From an uncultured Eubacteriales bacterium (GTDB taxonomy: Bacteria; Bacillota; Clostridia; Oscillospirales; Acutalibacteraceae), in assembly GCA_900316025.1 (NCBI GenBank), contig ONBJ01000002.1:1-59969 (forward strand): a stretch of DNA of 59,969 bases. The letters are read 5' to 3'. Shown one piece after another: positions 29,035-38,304 of this stretch (the stretch's first letter is position 1; every line of letters starts with the position of its first letter). The notes beneath the pieces were generated by a model. It did not search any database. It had not been told where the DNA came from and worked only from the letters and a program-made list of their open reading frames with translations. Both the position numbers and the translations under genes were made by a program.

Positions 29035-29636
29035 TTTTCAAGCACTCCCTTAACAAAATTTACCATATTTATATTTTTGTGACTCTCGGCACTTATAATA
29101 GATTTTATATCATCTATACAGTCCTCAAGCCTGTCGTTTACAACTATATAATCATAACATACTGCCTTTTCCATTTCAACTGCGGCAGTATCAAGCCTTT
29201 TTCTTACTGTTTCTTCGTCTTCTGTTCCTCTTGACCTGAGCCTGCTTTCAAGAGCGTTCATATCGGGCGGCATTACAAAAATACTGACTGCCTCGGGCAT
29301 AATTCTCTTTACGTTTTCCGCTCCCTGTACTTCTATCTCAAGGATTATGTTCTTTCCCTTGTTTACCATTTCATCTACATAGGCTTTTGGCGTTCCGTAA
29401 AAATTTCCGCAGTATTCGGCATACTCAAGCATAAGTCCCTGCTCGATTCTGCTTCTGAATTCTTCTTTGCTTATGAAAAAGTAGCTTACTCCGTCAACCT
29501 CACCTTCACGCTTGTTTCTCGTGGTTGCCGATATTGACAGTGCGTACTTATCCCCATCCCTGAGTATTTCCTTTACGACCGTTCCTTTTCCTACTCCTGA
29601 CGGCCCTGATATAAGTATTACAATTCCCTTATTCAT
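29031..29636 (-). CDS. gmk: Guanylate kinase
   Basis: Phosphorylates GMP to GDP. 201 residues. P-loop [15 protein letters not shown] (about 8-22), [19 protein letters not shown] (GMP-binding region, about 36-54), and the lid with [15 protein letters not shown] (about 133-147). It overlaps the remA-like gene by eight bases at its start. Confidence 0.96.
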   Translation of the reverse strand: MNKGIVILISGPSGVGKGTVVKEILRDGDKYALSISATTRNKREGEVDGVSYFFISKEEFRSRIEQGLMLEYAEYCGNFYGTPKAYVDEMVNKGKNIILEIEVQGAENVKRIMPEAVSIFVMPPDMNALESRLRSRGTEDEETVRKRLDTAAVEMEKAVCYDYIVVNDRLEDCIDDIKSIISAESHKNINMVNFVKGVLEK

Positions 29637-29889
29637 TACTGCTGCTCTCCTCCACAGACGCTCTGTTTCCTATGCTTTCGGGATTTATTGCCGAAAGCAC
29701 TATATGCTCGCTCTGCGTAATTATTACGGAACGTGTTTTTCTTCCGTAGGTTGCATCTATAAGCAAGCCCTGCTCCTTTGCGTCCTGAACTATTCTTTTT
29801 ATCGGTGCGGAATCAGGGGCAACTACTGCCACTATCTTATCCGCAGATACCAGATTTCCAAACCCTATGTTTATTAACTGCATATCCAC
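29629..29889 (-). CDS. remA: RemA-like DNA-binding regulator (DUF370)
   Basis: 86 residues of the DUF370/RemA family. In Bacillus subtilis RemA binds DNA and activates biofilm matrix and osmoprotection genes. [17 protein letters not shown] and [20 protein letters not shown] are the conserved parts. Position between yicC and gmk is the standard one. The window also encodes TasA-like matrix proteins at 49.6-51.8 kb, which are candidate targets, but nothing in the sequence proves regulation. Confidence 0.92.
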   Translation of the reverse strand: MDMQLINIGFGNLVSADKIVAVVAPDSAPIKRIVQDAKEQGLLIDATYGRKTRSVIITQSEHIVLSAINPESIGNRASVEESSSNE

Positions 29890-29922
29890 ACTCCAATATT
29901 TTACATATTTAAGCCTGAAAAC

Positions 29923-30801
29923 TTACTCAACATTCTGAACCTGTTCTCTTATTTTTTCAAGCTCAGCCTTTATGTCAACTACTATATGTGCAAGCTGTGC
30001 GTCCTGAACCTTTGAACCTATTGTATTGGCTTCCCTGTTCATTTCCTGAAGTATAAAATCCGTCTTTCTTCCGACAGAACCGTCACTCTCAAGTATCTTT
30101 TTAAACTGTTCAAAGTGACTTCTTAATCTTACCGTTTCTTCATCAACAGCTATTTTATCCGCAAAAATCGCTGCTTCCGTCAGAATCCTCTGTTCGTCAA
30201 CAGCCGTACTGCAAAGAACCTCCTGAATTTTTTCTGTGAGCTTCCTGCGGTATTCCTCAACCGTCTGCGGCGACCTTTTCTCAACCTCCGCAACAAGTCC
30301 CAGAACAGTTTCACATCTTTGGCTTATATCTTCATTAAGCTTCACTCCCTCAGCCTGACGCATATCTATAAGCTTGCCCAGTGCCTCGTCAAGAACCTCA
30401 CTGACTTCATTCCACAGCTTTTCTTCGTCTATCTCAGGCTTGCTCACATTGAAAATATCGGGATACCTTGATACAAGCGATACCGAAATATCATCGCTTA
30501 TTCCGTATTTCTGTGCAAGTTCCTTCAGTGCGTTTATATAGCCTGATGCAAGTCCGTGGTTGACAGCAACAAGTGCCTGTTCATTTTCATCTGAACCTAT
30601 TGTAACATAAAGGTCAACCTTTCCCCTGAAAAGTCTGTTCTTGACGGCTGCTCTTATTTTTTCCTCAAGAAAAGAAAACTCCCTCGGTACTCTGCACGAA
30701 AGCTCAAAGTAGCGGTGATTTACAGAACGTATCTCTATTGAAATCTCTCTGTTGTCTATTATTTTTCTGCTGCTGCCATATCCTGTCATACTCTTTATCA
30801 T
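29923..30801 (-). CDS. yicC: YicC family endoribonuclease
   Basis: 292 residues. YicC/YloC family members are endoribonucleases acting on RNA turnover. Conserved ends are visible: MIKSMTGYGSSRK with EIRSVNHRYFELSCR (about 1-37), and the C-terminal GRKTDFILQEMNREANTIGSK (about 245-265) with AHIVVDIKAELEKIREQVQN. First gene of the yicC-remA-gmk-rpoZ-priA-def block. SD AAGGTGGGG precedes the ATG. Confidence 0.93.
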   Translation of the reverse strand: MIKSMTGYGSSRKIIDNREISIEIRSVNHRYFELSCRVPREFSFLEEKIRAAVKNRLFRGKVDLYVTIGSDENEQALVAVNHGLASGYINALKELAQKYGISDDISVSLVSRYPDIFNVSKPEIDEEKLWNEVSEVLDEALGKLIDMRQAEGVKLNEDISQRCETVLGLVAEVEKRSPQTVEEYRRKLTEKIQEVLCSTAVDEQRILTEAAIFADKIAVDEETVRLRSHFEQFKKILESDGSVGRKTDFILQEMNREANTIGSKVQDAQLAHIVVDIKAELEKIREQVQNVE

Positions 30802-30945
30802 ATAATCCCCACCTTTTATGAAGCTGTTCTGCTCTATCTTATTATTTTAGCATTTTTTATCTGCAATTTCAACTGTTTGAGAAAATATGATTTTCAATAC
30901 AAGCCATAGGTATGGTCTGCATTGTTTTCAGCATCTTCATTCGCA

Positions 30946-31000
30946 CAAGCAATCCCCGAAGCTGCCCTCGCCGTATGGCGGGGGCAGCTTCGGGGACTTG
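30946..31000. terminator. Long GC-rich hairpin after the carboxyltransferase operon
   Basis: CCCCGAAGCTGCCC (about 30954) pairs with GGGGCAGCTTCGGGG (about 30981-30995) and CAAG/CTTG extend it. It lies just past the 31011 stop. There is no T run, so it may be an mRNA 3' end stabiliser rather than a classic terminator. AAGCAATCCCC is shared with the hairpin at 13555. Confidence 0.5.
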
Positions 31001-31010
31001 TGACGGTTCA

Positions 31011-32417
31011 TCATACGGGGTGAACCTTATTTTTCATATCAACAAGTTCGCCGTTTATTCCCTGTTCTTTCTGTCTTCTTTTTTCAAAGAACTTGACTGA
31101 TACCTCGGGGAACATAGCATACGAAAGAACGTCCTCTTCCTGCTCAGTCCACTGCTTACACTCTTCACGGAGTTTTTCAAGCTCGGGCTTGATAAGATCG
31201 GCAGGACGGCAGGTAACAGGTTTTTCGTTGCCTATTATTTTCTTTCTGAATTTTGGGTCGATAGGTACGGGAGTAGTACCGTACTTGCCTGCAACCATAT
31301 CCTTGAACTGATTGTTGCACATTTTATAGCGTTCGCCCATAATAACGTTGAACACAGCCTGAGTACCTACAATCTGAGATGTAGGGGTTACAAGCGGAGG
31401 ATAACCGGAATCCTTTCTTACTCTGGGAACTTCCTGCAAAACTTCGTCAAGCTTATCCTCTTTGCCTGCCTGTTTGAGCTGGTTGAGCAGATTGGAAAGC
31501 ATTCCGCCGGGTACTTCGTATATAAGAGCCTTTGTATCGGCAGCGAGCATTTTCTGGTCAAGCAGACCGTTGTCTATGTATTTTTTACGAATGCCCATAA
31601 AGTACTCACGGATTTCGTTAAGCTGCTTCAAATCTATGCCTGTATCGTACTCTGTGCCTCTGAGAGCTGCTACCATAGCCTCGGTAGGGGTATGAGATGT
31701 ACCCAGTGCAAGCGGTGACATAGCTGTATCTATTCTGTCTACACCGTTTTCTATGCCCTTGAGCAGACACATTCCCGACAAGCCTGACGTAGAATGAGTG
31801 TGGAGCTGTATGGGAAGGTCTGTAGCCTTTTTGAGAGCCTTTACAAGACTTACAACTCTTGAAGGGGTGAGCAGTGCTGCCATATCCTTTATACAGATAG
31901 AGCTTGCTCCTGCATCTGCAATTCTCTTTGCGTACTCAACATAGTAATTATCGGTAAACACATCGCCAACCGTATAAGAAATAGCAACCTGAGCTTCTGC
32001 ACCCTCCTTGTTTGCAGCCTTTATCGCTGTACGGAGGTTCTTTATATCGTTGAGAGCGTCAAATATACGGATTATATCAATACCGTTTGCAACGGAACGC
32101 TGTACGAAATATTCAAGAACATCGTCTGCATAGTGACGGTATCCGAGCATATTCTGACCTCTGAAAAGCATCTGAAGCTTTGTATTGGGGCATTTATCTC
32201 TTATTATACGGAGTCTGTCCCAAGGGTCTTCGTTAAGAAATCTCAGACAGGAGTCAAATGTAGCTCCTCCCCAGCACTCCAGAGAATAAAATCCGACCTT
32301 ATCCAGTTTATCCAGTATGGGAAGCATATCCTCTGTTGTCATTCTGGTTGCAAACAAAGACTGATGTGCGTCACGAAGCACTGTTTCAGTAATTAGAATT
32401 TTCTTCTTATCTGCCAT
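31011..32417 (-). CDS. oadA: Oxaloacetate decarboxylase alpha / transcarboxylase 5S-type subunit
   Basis: Biotin-dependent carboxyltransferase acting on oxaloacetate/pyruvate (DRE-TIM barrel). 468 residues. The N-terminal TETVLRDAHQSLFATRM (about 10-26), CWGGATFDSCLRFL, the metal-site IQLHTHSTSGLSGM (about 205) and IKDMAALLTPS are typical. The C-terminal biotin domain of full-length OadA is absent; a separate carrier gene follows upstream on the same strand (32454). The trio of this protein, carrier and a CoA-carboxyltransferase matches the three subunits of methylmalonyl-CoA:pyruvate transcarboxylase as well as a decarboxylase without its membrane part. Confidence 0.85.
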   Translation of the reverse strand: MADKKKILITETVLRDAHQSLFATRMTTEDMLPILDKLDKVGFYSLECWGGATFDSCLRFLNEDPWDRLRIIRDKCPNTKLQMLFRGQNMLGYRHYADDVLEYFVQRSVANGIDIIRIFDALNDIKNLRTAIKAANKEGAEAQVAISYTVGDVFTDNYYVEYAKRIADAGASSICIKDMAALLTPSRVVSLVKALKKATDLPIQLHTHSTSGLSGMCLLKGIENGVDRIDTAMSPLALGTSHTPTEAMVAALRGTEYDTGIDLKQLNEIREYFMGIRKKYIDNGLLDQKMLAADTKALIYEVPGGMLSNLLNQLKQAGKEDKLDEVLQEVPRVRKDSGYPPLVTPTSQIVGTQAVFNVIMGERYKMCNNQFKDMVAGKYGTTPVPIDPKFRKKIIGNEKPVTCRPADLIKPELEKLREECKQWTEQEEDVLSYAMFPEVSVKFFEKRRQKEQGINGELVDMKNKVHPV

Positions 32418-32453
32418 TTTCTGAACACATTCCTTTCAGATGGATATTTTTTA

Positions 32454-32807
32454 TCAGTTAATTGTCATCAGAACAGTACCCGAATTAACGTTCTGTCCCT
32501 TTGATACGGAAATTCCTGCAATTTTTCCGTCTTTAGGTGCAAAAATCTCGTTTTCCATTTTCATAGCTTCGAGGATAATTACGCAGTCGCCCTTCTTAAC
32601 GCTCTGACCCTCAGAAACCTTTATATCAAGGATAACTCCGGGCATAGGTGCTTTTACAGGCTCGCCAGAAGCAGGTGCTGCTGCCTTTACGGGAGCAGGT
32701 GCAGCAGCCTTTGCAGGTGCTGCGGGTGCAGGTGCTGCTCCTGCGGAAAGCTCCTCTACCTGAACATCGTAACTTGTACCGTTTACAGTAATTCTAAGAT
32801 TTTTCAT
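32454..32807 (-). CDS. Biotin carboxyl carrier protein
   Basis: 117 residues. A short N-terminal strand region, an Ala/Pro-rich flexible linker (about 25-50), and a biotinyl domain (about 50-117) with the biotin Lys in EAMKMENEI. It carries CO2 between the two neighbouring carboxyltransferases. The ATG at 32807 is 8-9 bases from AAAGGA; the ATG at 32816 touches the SD and is unlikely. Confidence 0.92.
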   Translation of the reverse strand: MKNLRITVNGTSYDVQVEELSAGAAPAPAAPAKAAAPAPVKAAAPASGEPVKAPMPGVILDIKVSEGQSVKKGDCVIILEAMKMENEIFAPKDGKIAGISVSKGQNVNSGTVLMTIN

Positions 32808-32862
32808 AAATTTCATTCCTTTTTATATCATAGATTATAATTTGACTGGTAAAACCCGGATA

Positions 32863-34173
32863 TCAGATTGTAGCGTGTTTCTTAGGCATTGTGGAAACTC
32901 TCTTGCCTGAGAGCATTTCAAGAGAGGTATACAGCTTAAATCTTACGTCCTCTTTTGAAATTACATCGTTTACATAGCCGTAAGCAGCAGCTTTCTGAGC
33001 GTTACATTCAGTCTGTTCATACTCTTTTACAATCTGTTCTCTTTCTTTTTTGGGAGCAGCCATTCTGTCAGCCCACATAATTGCAGCTCCCGTAACTGGT
33101 GCAAGCGGTGAAACAGAAGCATTTTCAAGTGCATATGTTATATCCGCATTTGCGGCAGAGCCTGCCATAGCAAGATAGAAAGCACCGTATGCCTTGCCCT
33201 TGATGACTGTTATTTTTACGGTTGTAGCGTCAGCATATGCCGAAGCAACCTTTGCAGCGTTCTTTACATCTGCAAAGCCCTCACTGTCTGCGAATGTAAC
33301 AACGGGAATTGCAAAGGCATCGCAGAAACGGACAAAATCGGCTATTTTTTCGCCTGAAGCATTGTCTATAACTCCGCCCTTGGTTGCAACAATACCGACA
33401 ACGTTTCCTGCTATTCTTCCAAGACCTGTAACGGACTGCTCACCGTATGATTTTTTAAGTTTTATGAAGGTATCTTTATCCACAACCTGCTTTACAAGGC
33501 AGTCTGCTTTTTCATCAGGCTCATCAGCATCGGTTATGGGGGGTACGCTGAGATTGTTGGAAGGAAGCATTGTTATAAGCTCCTTGGTTTTTTCGATAGC
33601 TTCCTTTGTATCCTTTGCGGTTATGTGGCTGATACCTGACTTTTCCGCACACTCAGCGGAAGCATTTTCTCCTGTTACGCTGAGAGAAAGACTTGCTTTT
33701 TCTGACATAACAACAATATCGGCACTTACAGCATTCAATGCACCTGTTCCAAGACAGTTTCCAAGTATTACGGAAATCTGAGGAACAACACCCGAAAGTC
33801 TGCTCACACTGTTGAGAACAGTTCCGTACGAGCCGAGCATATCCATTCCTTCAGAAAGCTTTGCTCCTGCCGAGGAATACATACCTACAACGGGTGTACC
33901 TGTTTTTTCGGCAAGGTCATAAATTTTCTGAAGCTTTGCAGCGTGTGCCTTGGACATTGCTCCGCCGCATATATCGCTGTTCTGAGCAAAAGCGTAGACG
34001 GGACAACTGTTTACTGTTCCGTATCCTGCGATTACCTCAGTGGGATTTTCTCCCGACATAGTATAGGCATCTATCTGAGTAAAAGTGCCTTCATCAAAAA
34101 GTTCCGAAAGATTTTTATAGGCAGAAGATTTTTCAACGGCTGCCTTTATAGCTGACAGATTTTCTGTACTCAT
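32863..34173 (-). CDS. Acyl-CoA carboxyltransferase subunit (MmdA / 12S-like)
   Basis: A 436-residue crotonase-fold carboxyltransferase moving CO2 between biotin and an acyl-CoA. The N-terminal half has VIAGYGTVNSCPVYAFAQN, MSKAHAAKLQKIYDLA and SSAGAKLSEGMD; the C-terminal half has VPVVTFADSEGFAD-like and ADITYALENASVSPLAP. It is shorter than usual (MmdA about 510) and the N-terminal halves look trimmed. First gene of the three-gene operon; SD TGGAGG precedes the ATG. Whether methylmalonyl-CoA, malonyl-CoA or another acyl-CoA is used is unknown. Confidence 0.75.
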   Translation of the reverse strand: MSTENLSAIKAAVEKSSAYKNLSELFDEGTFTQIDAYTMSGENPTEVIAGYGTVNSCPVYAFAQNSDICGGAMSKAHAAKLQKIYDLAEKTGTPVVGMYSSAGAKLSEGMDMLGSYGTVLNSVSRLSGVVPQISVILGNCLGTGALNAVSADIVVMSEKASLSLSVTGENASAECAEKSGISHITAKDTKEAIEKTKELITMLPSNNLSVPPITDADEPDEKADCLVKQVVDKDTFIKLKKSYGEQSVTGLGRIAGNVVGIVATKGGVIDNASGEKIADFVRFCDAFAIPVVTFADSEGFADVKNAAKVASAYADATTVKITVIKGKAYGAFYLAMAGSAANADITYALENASVSPLAPVTGAAIMWADRMAAPKKEREQIVKEYEQTECNAQKAAAYGYVNDVISKEDVRFKLYTSLEMLSGKRVSTMPKKHATI

Positions 34174-34214
34174 CTGTTTTCCTCCATTCGTGCTATATAA
34201 AATTATACATATTT

Positions 34215-34243
34215 ATTATAAGTTATTTACAAAAAAACTACAA
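34215..34243 (-). promoter_or_regulatory. Promoter of the carboxyltransferase operon
   Basis: TTGTAG (34243-34238), 17 bases, TATAAT (34220-34215) on the minus strand, about 40 bases before the ATG. The rest of 34174-34371 is AT-rich with no other recognised element. Confidence 0.65.
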
Positions 34244-34371
34244 GTAAAAAAAGTAAATTAAAGTTATTTTTACACGATTTGCACAATAAATCACATATTT
34301 TTTTTACTCACTGGTTATTTTTTACATTAATCAGCTTCATAAAATTGTAAATCCGTGTAATTTTTATGAGA

Positions 34372-34456
34372 GTTCAAGGGTTTCACCCTTGAAAATCCTG
34401 ACCAAAGGCTCTGCCTTTGGAAACCGCAAGCCTTTGAAAAGGCTTGACCTAAACTT
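34372..34456 (-). repeat. 3'-flank triple-hairpin element, copy c
   Basis: Three hairpins as in copies a and b, 88 bases past the rplL stop. The first arm is TTCAAGGG/CCCTTGAA where copies a and b have TTTAAGGG/CCCTTAAA, a two-sided change that keeps pairing. Confidence 0.88.
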
Positions 34457-34543
34457 TATATAAACAAAATTCTGGAAAAATAAAAAGACTGCTGCTTTTT
34501 TAGCAACAGCCTTAAAAATCAGATGAAAAGTAATCAAATGAAA

Positions 34544-34915
34544 TTACTTAACCTCAACCTCTGCACCAGCCTCTTCGAGCTTCTTCTTAAGCTCCTCAGC
34601 CTCGTCCTTTGAAACAGCTTCCTTGATAGCCTTAGGAGCACTCTCAACGAGTTCCTTTGACTCCTTAAGACCAAGACCTGTGATAGCACGAACAGCCTTG
34701 ATAACGTTCATCTTGCTTGCACCAAATGACTTGAGGATAACGTCGAACTCGGTCTGCTCCTCAACAGCAGCAGCCTCGCCGGGAGCAGCAACAGCAACAG
34801 CAGCAGCTGCTGATACGCCAAACTCGTCCTCTACAGCGTGTACAAGCTCAGAAAGCTCCAAAACTGTCAAAGTTTTCAATTCTTCAATAATAGCAGTAAT
34901 TTTCTCAGATGCCAT
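34544..34915 (-). CDS. rplL: 50S ribosomal protein L7/L12
   Basis: Forms the stalk that recruits translation GTPases. 123 residues: N-terminal dimer domain, Ala-rich hinge (about 35-55), and C-terminal domain with [20 protein letters not shown] (about 70-90). Follows rplJ, as in all bacteria. Confidence 0.97.
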   Translation of the reverse strand: MASEKITAIIEELKTLTVLELSELVHAVEDEFGVSAAAAVAVAAPGEAAAVEEQTEFDVILKSFGASKMNVIKAVRAITGLGLKESKELVESAPKAIKEAVSKDEAEELKKKLEEAGAEVEVK

Positions 34916-34983
34916 GATAATTAACCTCCGTATTGTAAAATAAATTATTTTTTAATCAAAAAACGTGGAAACCGATAAAAATA

Positions 34984-35514
34984 TTATTCTGCAGTTTCCT
35001 CAGCAGCAGCCTCAGTACCCTCGTTCTGCTTGTCAACGATAGCCTGTACGGCACGTGCAAAGCTTGCGATAGGTGCCTGGAATGCACCGAGTACATTTGC
35101 GAGCAATACCTCACGTGAAGGCAGCTTAGCCAAACTCTCGATTTTATCCATTCCGATAACTGCATCGTCCATATAGCCTGACTTTACTTCAAAGCTTTTG
35201 TGCTTGTCAGCAAATTTGCAGAGAATACGTGCAGCTGCAACGTAATCCTCATCACAGGTAGCAAGAGCTGTTGTACCCTCTAAAACACCCTTCATATCTC
35301 CCAGACCTGCGTTATCGGCAGCTCTTGCGAGGAGAGTATTCTTTACAACCGTATACTTTACGCCTGCTTCTCTTAACTCCTTACGAAGCTTGGTATCGTC
35401 CTCAACGGTAATGCCTTCATACTTAACTACAACACCTGCAATAGAGTTCTGCAATCTTTCTGTAAGGGCAGCGACCGTTGCTTTCTTTTGTTCAAGAACC
35501 TTTTCACTAGCCAA
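34984..35514 (-). CDS. rplJ: 50S ribosomal protein L10
   Basis: Base of the ribosomal stalk; binds L7/L12 dimers and its own mRNA. 176 residues, with KKATVAALTERLQNSIAGVV and EGITVEDDTKLRKELREAGV at the N-terminus and a C-terminal helix (VQAIVDKQNEGT) that holds L7/L12. A leader with attenuator lies directly upstream. Confidence 0.97.
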   Translation of the reverse strand: MASEKVLEQKKATVAALTERLQNSIAGVVVKYEGITVEDDTKLRKELREAGVKYTVVKNTLLARAADNAGLGDMKGVLEGTTALATCDEDYVAAARILCKFADKHKSFEVKSGYMDDAVIGMDKIESLAKLPSREVLLANVLGAFQAPIASFARAVQAIVDKQNEGTEAAAEETAE

Positions 35515-35550
35515 AGTAGTTCACCTCCATAAAAAGTAACTATGCGAAAT

Positions 35551-35680
35551 CAAAAAGTGCCTTTTCTGCTCGAGAAAAGGCACAGCATGACGCTAAATCA
35601 GCAAAAACTGAATTAAAAGTCTTGCAAAGTCTATCCTCGGCAGGCAGGGATAATCCCTTTTATGATAACACACCTGCTGT
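35551..35680 (-). promoter_or_regulatory. Ribosomal protein L10 leader with attenuator terminator
   Basis: Between rplA and rplJ, the minus-strand RNA shows paired segments around GGGATTATCCCTGCC and ends in a Rho-independent hairpin, GTGCCTTTTCT pairing across a 5-base loop (35583-35573 with 35567-35557), followed by TTTTT. L10-L12 leaders of Firmicutes work by L10 binding and attenuation. The hairpin is seen; the binding is inferred from family knowledge. Confidence 0.75.
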
Positions 35681-35735
35681 CTTTGAACAGCATATATACC
35701 ATTTACAATTAAGTAAAGGATTTGTTTAAAAATTA

Positions 35736-36449
35736 TCAGCCCTCAGCAACAGCCTGTCCGCCAACCTTATTAGGATTGATGCGAACGCTGGGTCCCATTG
35801 TGCTTGTTACGGCACAGGATTTTACATACTGACCCTTTGCAGCAGCCGGCTTAGCCTTTACGATAGCCTCAAGAAGTGTATTGAAGTTCTCAAGAAGCTT
35901 ATCCTTGCCGAATGAAGCTTTTCCTATAGGGCAGTGAATTATGTTTGTCTTGTCAAGACGGTACTCAATCTTACCTGCCTTAGCTTCCTTGATAGCCTTT
36001 GCGATGTCGGGTGTAACTGTACCTGCCTTGGGGTTAGGCATAAGACCACGGGGTCCCAGTATTCTACCCAGACGACCTACAAGACCCATCATATCGGGTG
36101 TTGTTATGAGAACGTCAAAATCCATCCAGCCTTCCTGCTGAATTTTCTGAGTCATATCCTCAGCACCTACAAAGTCAGCACCTGCTTCCTTTGCAAGCTC
36201 TACGTTGTTTCCCTTACATACAGCAAGAACTCTTACATTCTTACCTGTTCCGTTAGGCAGTACGATTGCTCCTCTTACCTGCTGGTCTGCGTGACGGCTG
36301 TCTACGCCGAGCTTTACATGAACCTCTACTGTTTCGTCAAACTTAGCTGTTGAGGTCTTTACTACCAGATCCAATGCTTCGTCAGCATCATAAAATTTTG
36401 TTCTATCAATCAGCTTCGCACTGTCGATATATTTCTTTCCGTGTTTCAT
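35736..36449 (-). CDS. rplA: 50S ribosomal protein L1
   Basis: L1 stalk protein that binds 23S rRNA near the E site and also its own operon mRNA. 237 residues, standard length. [22 protein letters not shown] opens it; [17 protein letters not shown] (about 130-146) is the typical L1 signature. Confidence 0.97.
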   Translation of the reverse strand: MKHGKKYIDSAKLIDRTKFYDADEALDLVVKTSTAKFDETVEVHVKLGVDSRHADQQVRGAIVLPNGTGKNVRVLAVCKGNNVELAKEAGADFVGAEDMTQKIQQEGWMDFDVLITTPDMMGLVGRLGRILGPRGLMPNPKAGTVTPDIAKAIKEAKAGKIEYRLDKTNIIHCPIGKASFGKDKLLENFNTLLEAIVKAKPAAAKGQYVKSCAVTSTMGPSVRINPNKVGGQAVAEG

Positions 36450-36467
36450 TGTCTTCCTCCCTATAAA

Positions 36468-36497
36468 GTGGTAAAATCGGATTCTTTCCTCCCACCG
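36468..36497 (-). promoter_or_regulatory. L1-binding site mimic upstream of rplA
   Basis: On the minus strand GGTGGGAG, a small hairpin (GGAAAGAATCC) and TACCAC occur in that order. This is the arrangement of the L1-binding site of 23S rRNA (GGTGGGAG ... ATACCACC). It lies in the spacer just before the rplA SD, the place where L1 represses its own synthesis. Confidence 0.72.
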
Positions 36498-36511
36498 GGC
36501 AAGTTTCGTTA

Positions 36512-36937
36512 TTAATCGACTACTTCAACGCCCATACTGCGAGCTGTACCTGCTATCATACTGATTGCCGAATCAATGCTTGCGGCATTCAGGTCAGGCA
36601 TTTTCTGTTCTGCAATCTGCTTAACCTGCTCACGGGTAATCTTTGCTACCTTTGTCTTGTTAGGTACTCCCGAGCCGCTCTGAATCTTACAAGCCTTTTT
36701 GATAAGCACAGCAGCAGGCGGTGTCTTTGTAACAAATGTGAAAGAACGGTCTGCGTATACTGTTATTACTACAGGAATTATCATTCCTATATCGTTTTTG
36801 GTGCGTTCGTTGAATTCTTTTGTGAACGCCATAATGTTTACACCGTGCTGACCAAGTGCAGGTCCGACAGGTGGTGCCGGAGTAGCTTTACCGGCAGGGA
36901 TTTGCAGCTTTATAAAGCCTACAACCTTTTGAGCCAT
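36512..36937 (-). CDS. rplK: 50S ribosomal protein L11
   Basis: Binds the GTPase centre of 23S rRNA. 141 residues, exactly the usual length. [21 protein letters not shown] is at about 9-29, with [12 protein letters not shown] following; the C-terminal domain ends [14 protein letters not shown]. Confidence 0.97.
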   Translation of the reverse strand: MAQKVVGFIKLQIPAGKATPAPPVGPALGQHGVNIMAFTKEFNERTKNDIGMIIPVVITVYADRSFTFVTKTPPAAVLIKKACKIQSGSGVPNKTKVAKITREQVKQIAEQKMPDLNAASIDSAISMIAGTARSMGVEVVD

Positions 36938-36957
36938 TATTTGTGCACCTCCATAAT

Positions 36958-37002
36958 GTGGTATCTGGCGGAATGTTTAAAGATATTTACATTCCTCCCA
37001 CA
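36958..37002 (-). promoter_or_regulatory. L1-binding site mimic upstream of rplK
   Basis: Minus strand: GTGGGAG, then a hairpin GGAATG/CATTCC, then ATACCAC, just before the rplK SD (ATGGAGG). Same layout as the site at 36468, with a different inner hairpin, so the L1-binding parts are conserved while the hairpin is not. Confidence 0.7.
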
Positions 37003-37070
37003 GGGAACAACTTCTCAGATTATTCCCTACTCCAATAATAACTGTGACAAACACAGATTATTGTCAGCTT

Positions 37071-37595
37071 TTATTCAAGAAGTTCAGCCTGACCAAGCTC
37101 CAGTACGGCAGGTGTTTCCCTTCCGAACATGGATACCATTACCTTGACTGTATTCTTCTCCGTATCAATTTCCTGTACAGTTCCTACGAAATCCTCCAGA
37201 GGACCATCTGTAATCCTTACGGAATCCCCTACGCTGTACGAAACCTCTACGCTTCTTACTTCTACGCCCATCTTTATAACCTCGTCCTCAGACAACGGTA
37301 CGGGCTTTGATGATGGCCCTACAAAACCTGTGCAGCCTCTTATATTTCTTACTACATACCAGGTTTCGTCTGTATAAACCATCTTGATAAATACATATCC
37401 GGGATATAATTTCCTCTCTACCTCTTTGGCTACTCCGTTTTCTCCGATTTCCGTAACCCTTTCGGTAGGAACTTTTACTCCTTGGATAACGTCCTGAAGA
37501 TTTCTGTTTTCGACAGTTTTCTCCAATGTAGAAGCTACCTTGTTCTCGTAACCCGAATAGGTGTGAACAACATACCATTTTGCTTCTTCTGACAT
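37071..37595 (-). CDS. nusG: Transcription termination/antitermination protein NusG
   Basis: Couples RNA polymerase to the ribosome and modulates pausing. 174 residues: NGN domain (KWYVVHTYSGYENKVASTLE, ERKLYPGYVFIKM, VRNIRGCTGFVG) and a C-terminal KOW domain (VRITDGPLEDFVGTVQEID, about 127-145). Follows secE by 24 bases. Confidence 0.97.
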   Translation of the reverse strand: MSEEAKWYVVHTYSGYENKVASTLEKTVENRNLQDVIQGVKVPTERVTEIGENGVAKEVERKLYPGYVFIKMVYTDETWYVVRNIRGCTGFVGPSSKPVPLSEDEVIKMGVEVRSVEVSYSVGDSVRITDGPLEDFVGTVQEIDTEKNTVKVMVSMFGRETPAVLELGQAELLE

Positions 37596-37619
37596 TGCAA
37601 CATCATCCTCTCACGCAGA

Positions 37620-37964
37620 TTACATTGCCGAGGTTTCCATTATCAGTCCCAGCAACGCAAAAAGACCTCTGTCCAAACCGAATATCAACAATCCCATTAC
37701 AAGTATTATCAGCAATACTATTCCGCAGTTGTTGAATACTGTTCTCGGTGTCGGCCACGTTATCTTCTTCACTTCTGCTTTGCACTCACGAAAGTATTTT
37801 GCAATTCTGGCAAATATGTTAGGCTTCTTATCATCTTTTTTTACAGTCTTTTTGCTGCTCTTATCAGCTTTTGCAGGCTTTGAGGATTTTTCTTCCTTCG
37901 CAGGCTTCAGAGATTTCTCTTCCTTATCCTTCTTAGCCGCTTTCAAATCGACCTTCTCAGCCAT
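37620..37964 (-). CDS. secE: Preprotein translocase subunit SecE
   Basis: Essential membrane part of the SecYEG channel. 114 residues, longer than the ~60 of many Gram-positives because of a Lys/Ser-rich N-terminal extension (about 1-48, repeated KPAKEEKSS units). The conserved core FRECKAEVKKITWPTPRTVF (about 58-78) and one transmembrane helix follow. Confidence 0.93.
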   Translation of the reverse strand: MAEKVDLKAAKKDKEEKSLKPAKEEKSSKPAKADKSSKKTVKKDDKKPNIFARIAKYFRECKAEVKKITWPTPRTVFNNCGIVLLIILVMGLLIFGLDRGLFALLGLIMETSAM

Positions 37965-37984
37965 AACCTTTCCAACCTCCGTGC

Positions 37985-38134
37985 TTACTTTGTCTCCTTA
38001 TGGACTGTGTGCTTGTTGCAGAATCTGCAATGCTTCTTCATTTCCAATCTTTCAGGATTGTTCTTCTTGTTCTTGATAGTGTTGTAATTACGCTGTTTAC
38101 ACTCTGTACAAGCCAATGTTACTTTTACTCTCAT
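37985..38134 (-). CDS. rpmG: 50S ribosomal protein L33
   Basis: A 49-residue ribosomal protein. [17 protein letters not shown] and [15 protein letters not shown] carry two CxxC pairs that bind zinc (C+ form). The ATG at 38134 has SD GGAGG 10 bases upstream. First gene of rpmG-secE-nusG; stop 20 bases before secE. Confidence 0.95.
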   Translation of the reverse strand: MRVKVTLACTECKQRNYNTIKNKKNNPERLEMKKHCRFCNKHTVHKETK

Positions 38135-38222
38135 TACTAACGGCACCTCCGATATTGCGGTAATTTTAGCCTCCCTCGAAAACGGCACAAAAAAATAAGC
38201 CCCTTTTTCACGAGGTAACAAT

Positions 38223-38251
38223 ACTATATCATATATTTTTCTTACAGTCAA
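38223..38251 (-). promoter_or_regulatory. Promoter of the rpmG-secE-nusG operon
   Basis: TTGACT (38251-38246), 17 bases, TATAGT (38228-38223) on the minus strand, about 90 bases before rpmG. CCTCG and CGAGG in the leader can form a hairpin. Confidence 0.72.
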
Positions 38252-38304
38252 GGCTTTTTTCTGTTTTTCAATAAAAAAAGTCTGTCCCTCGCCGCTCATT
38301 ATAT

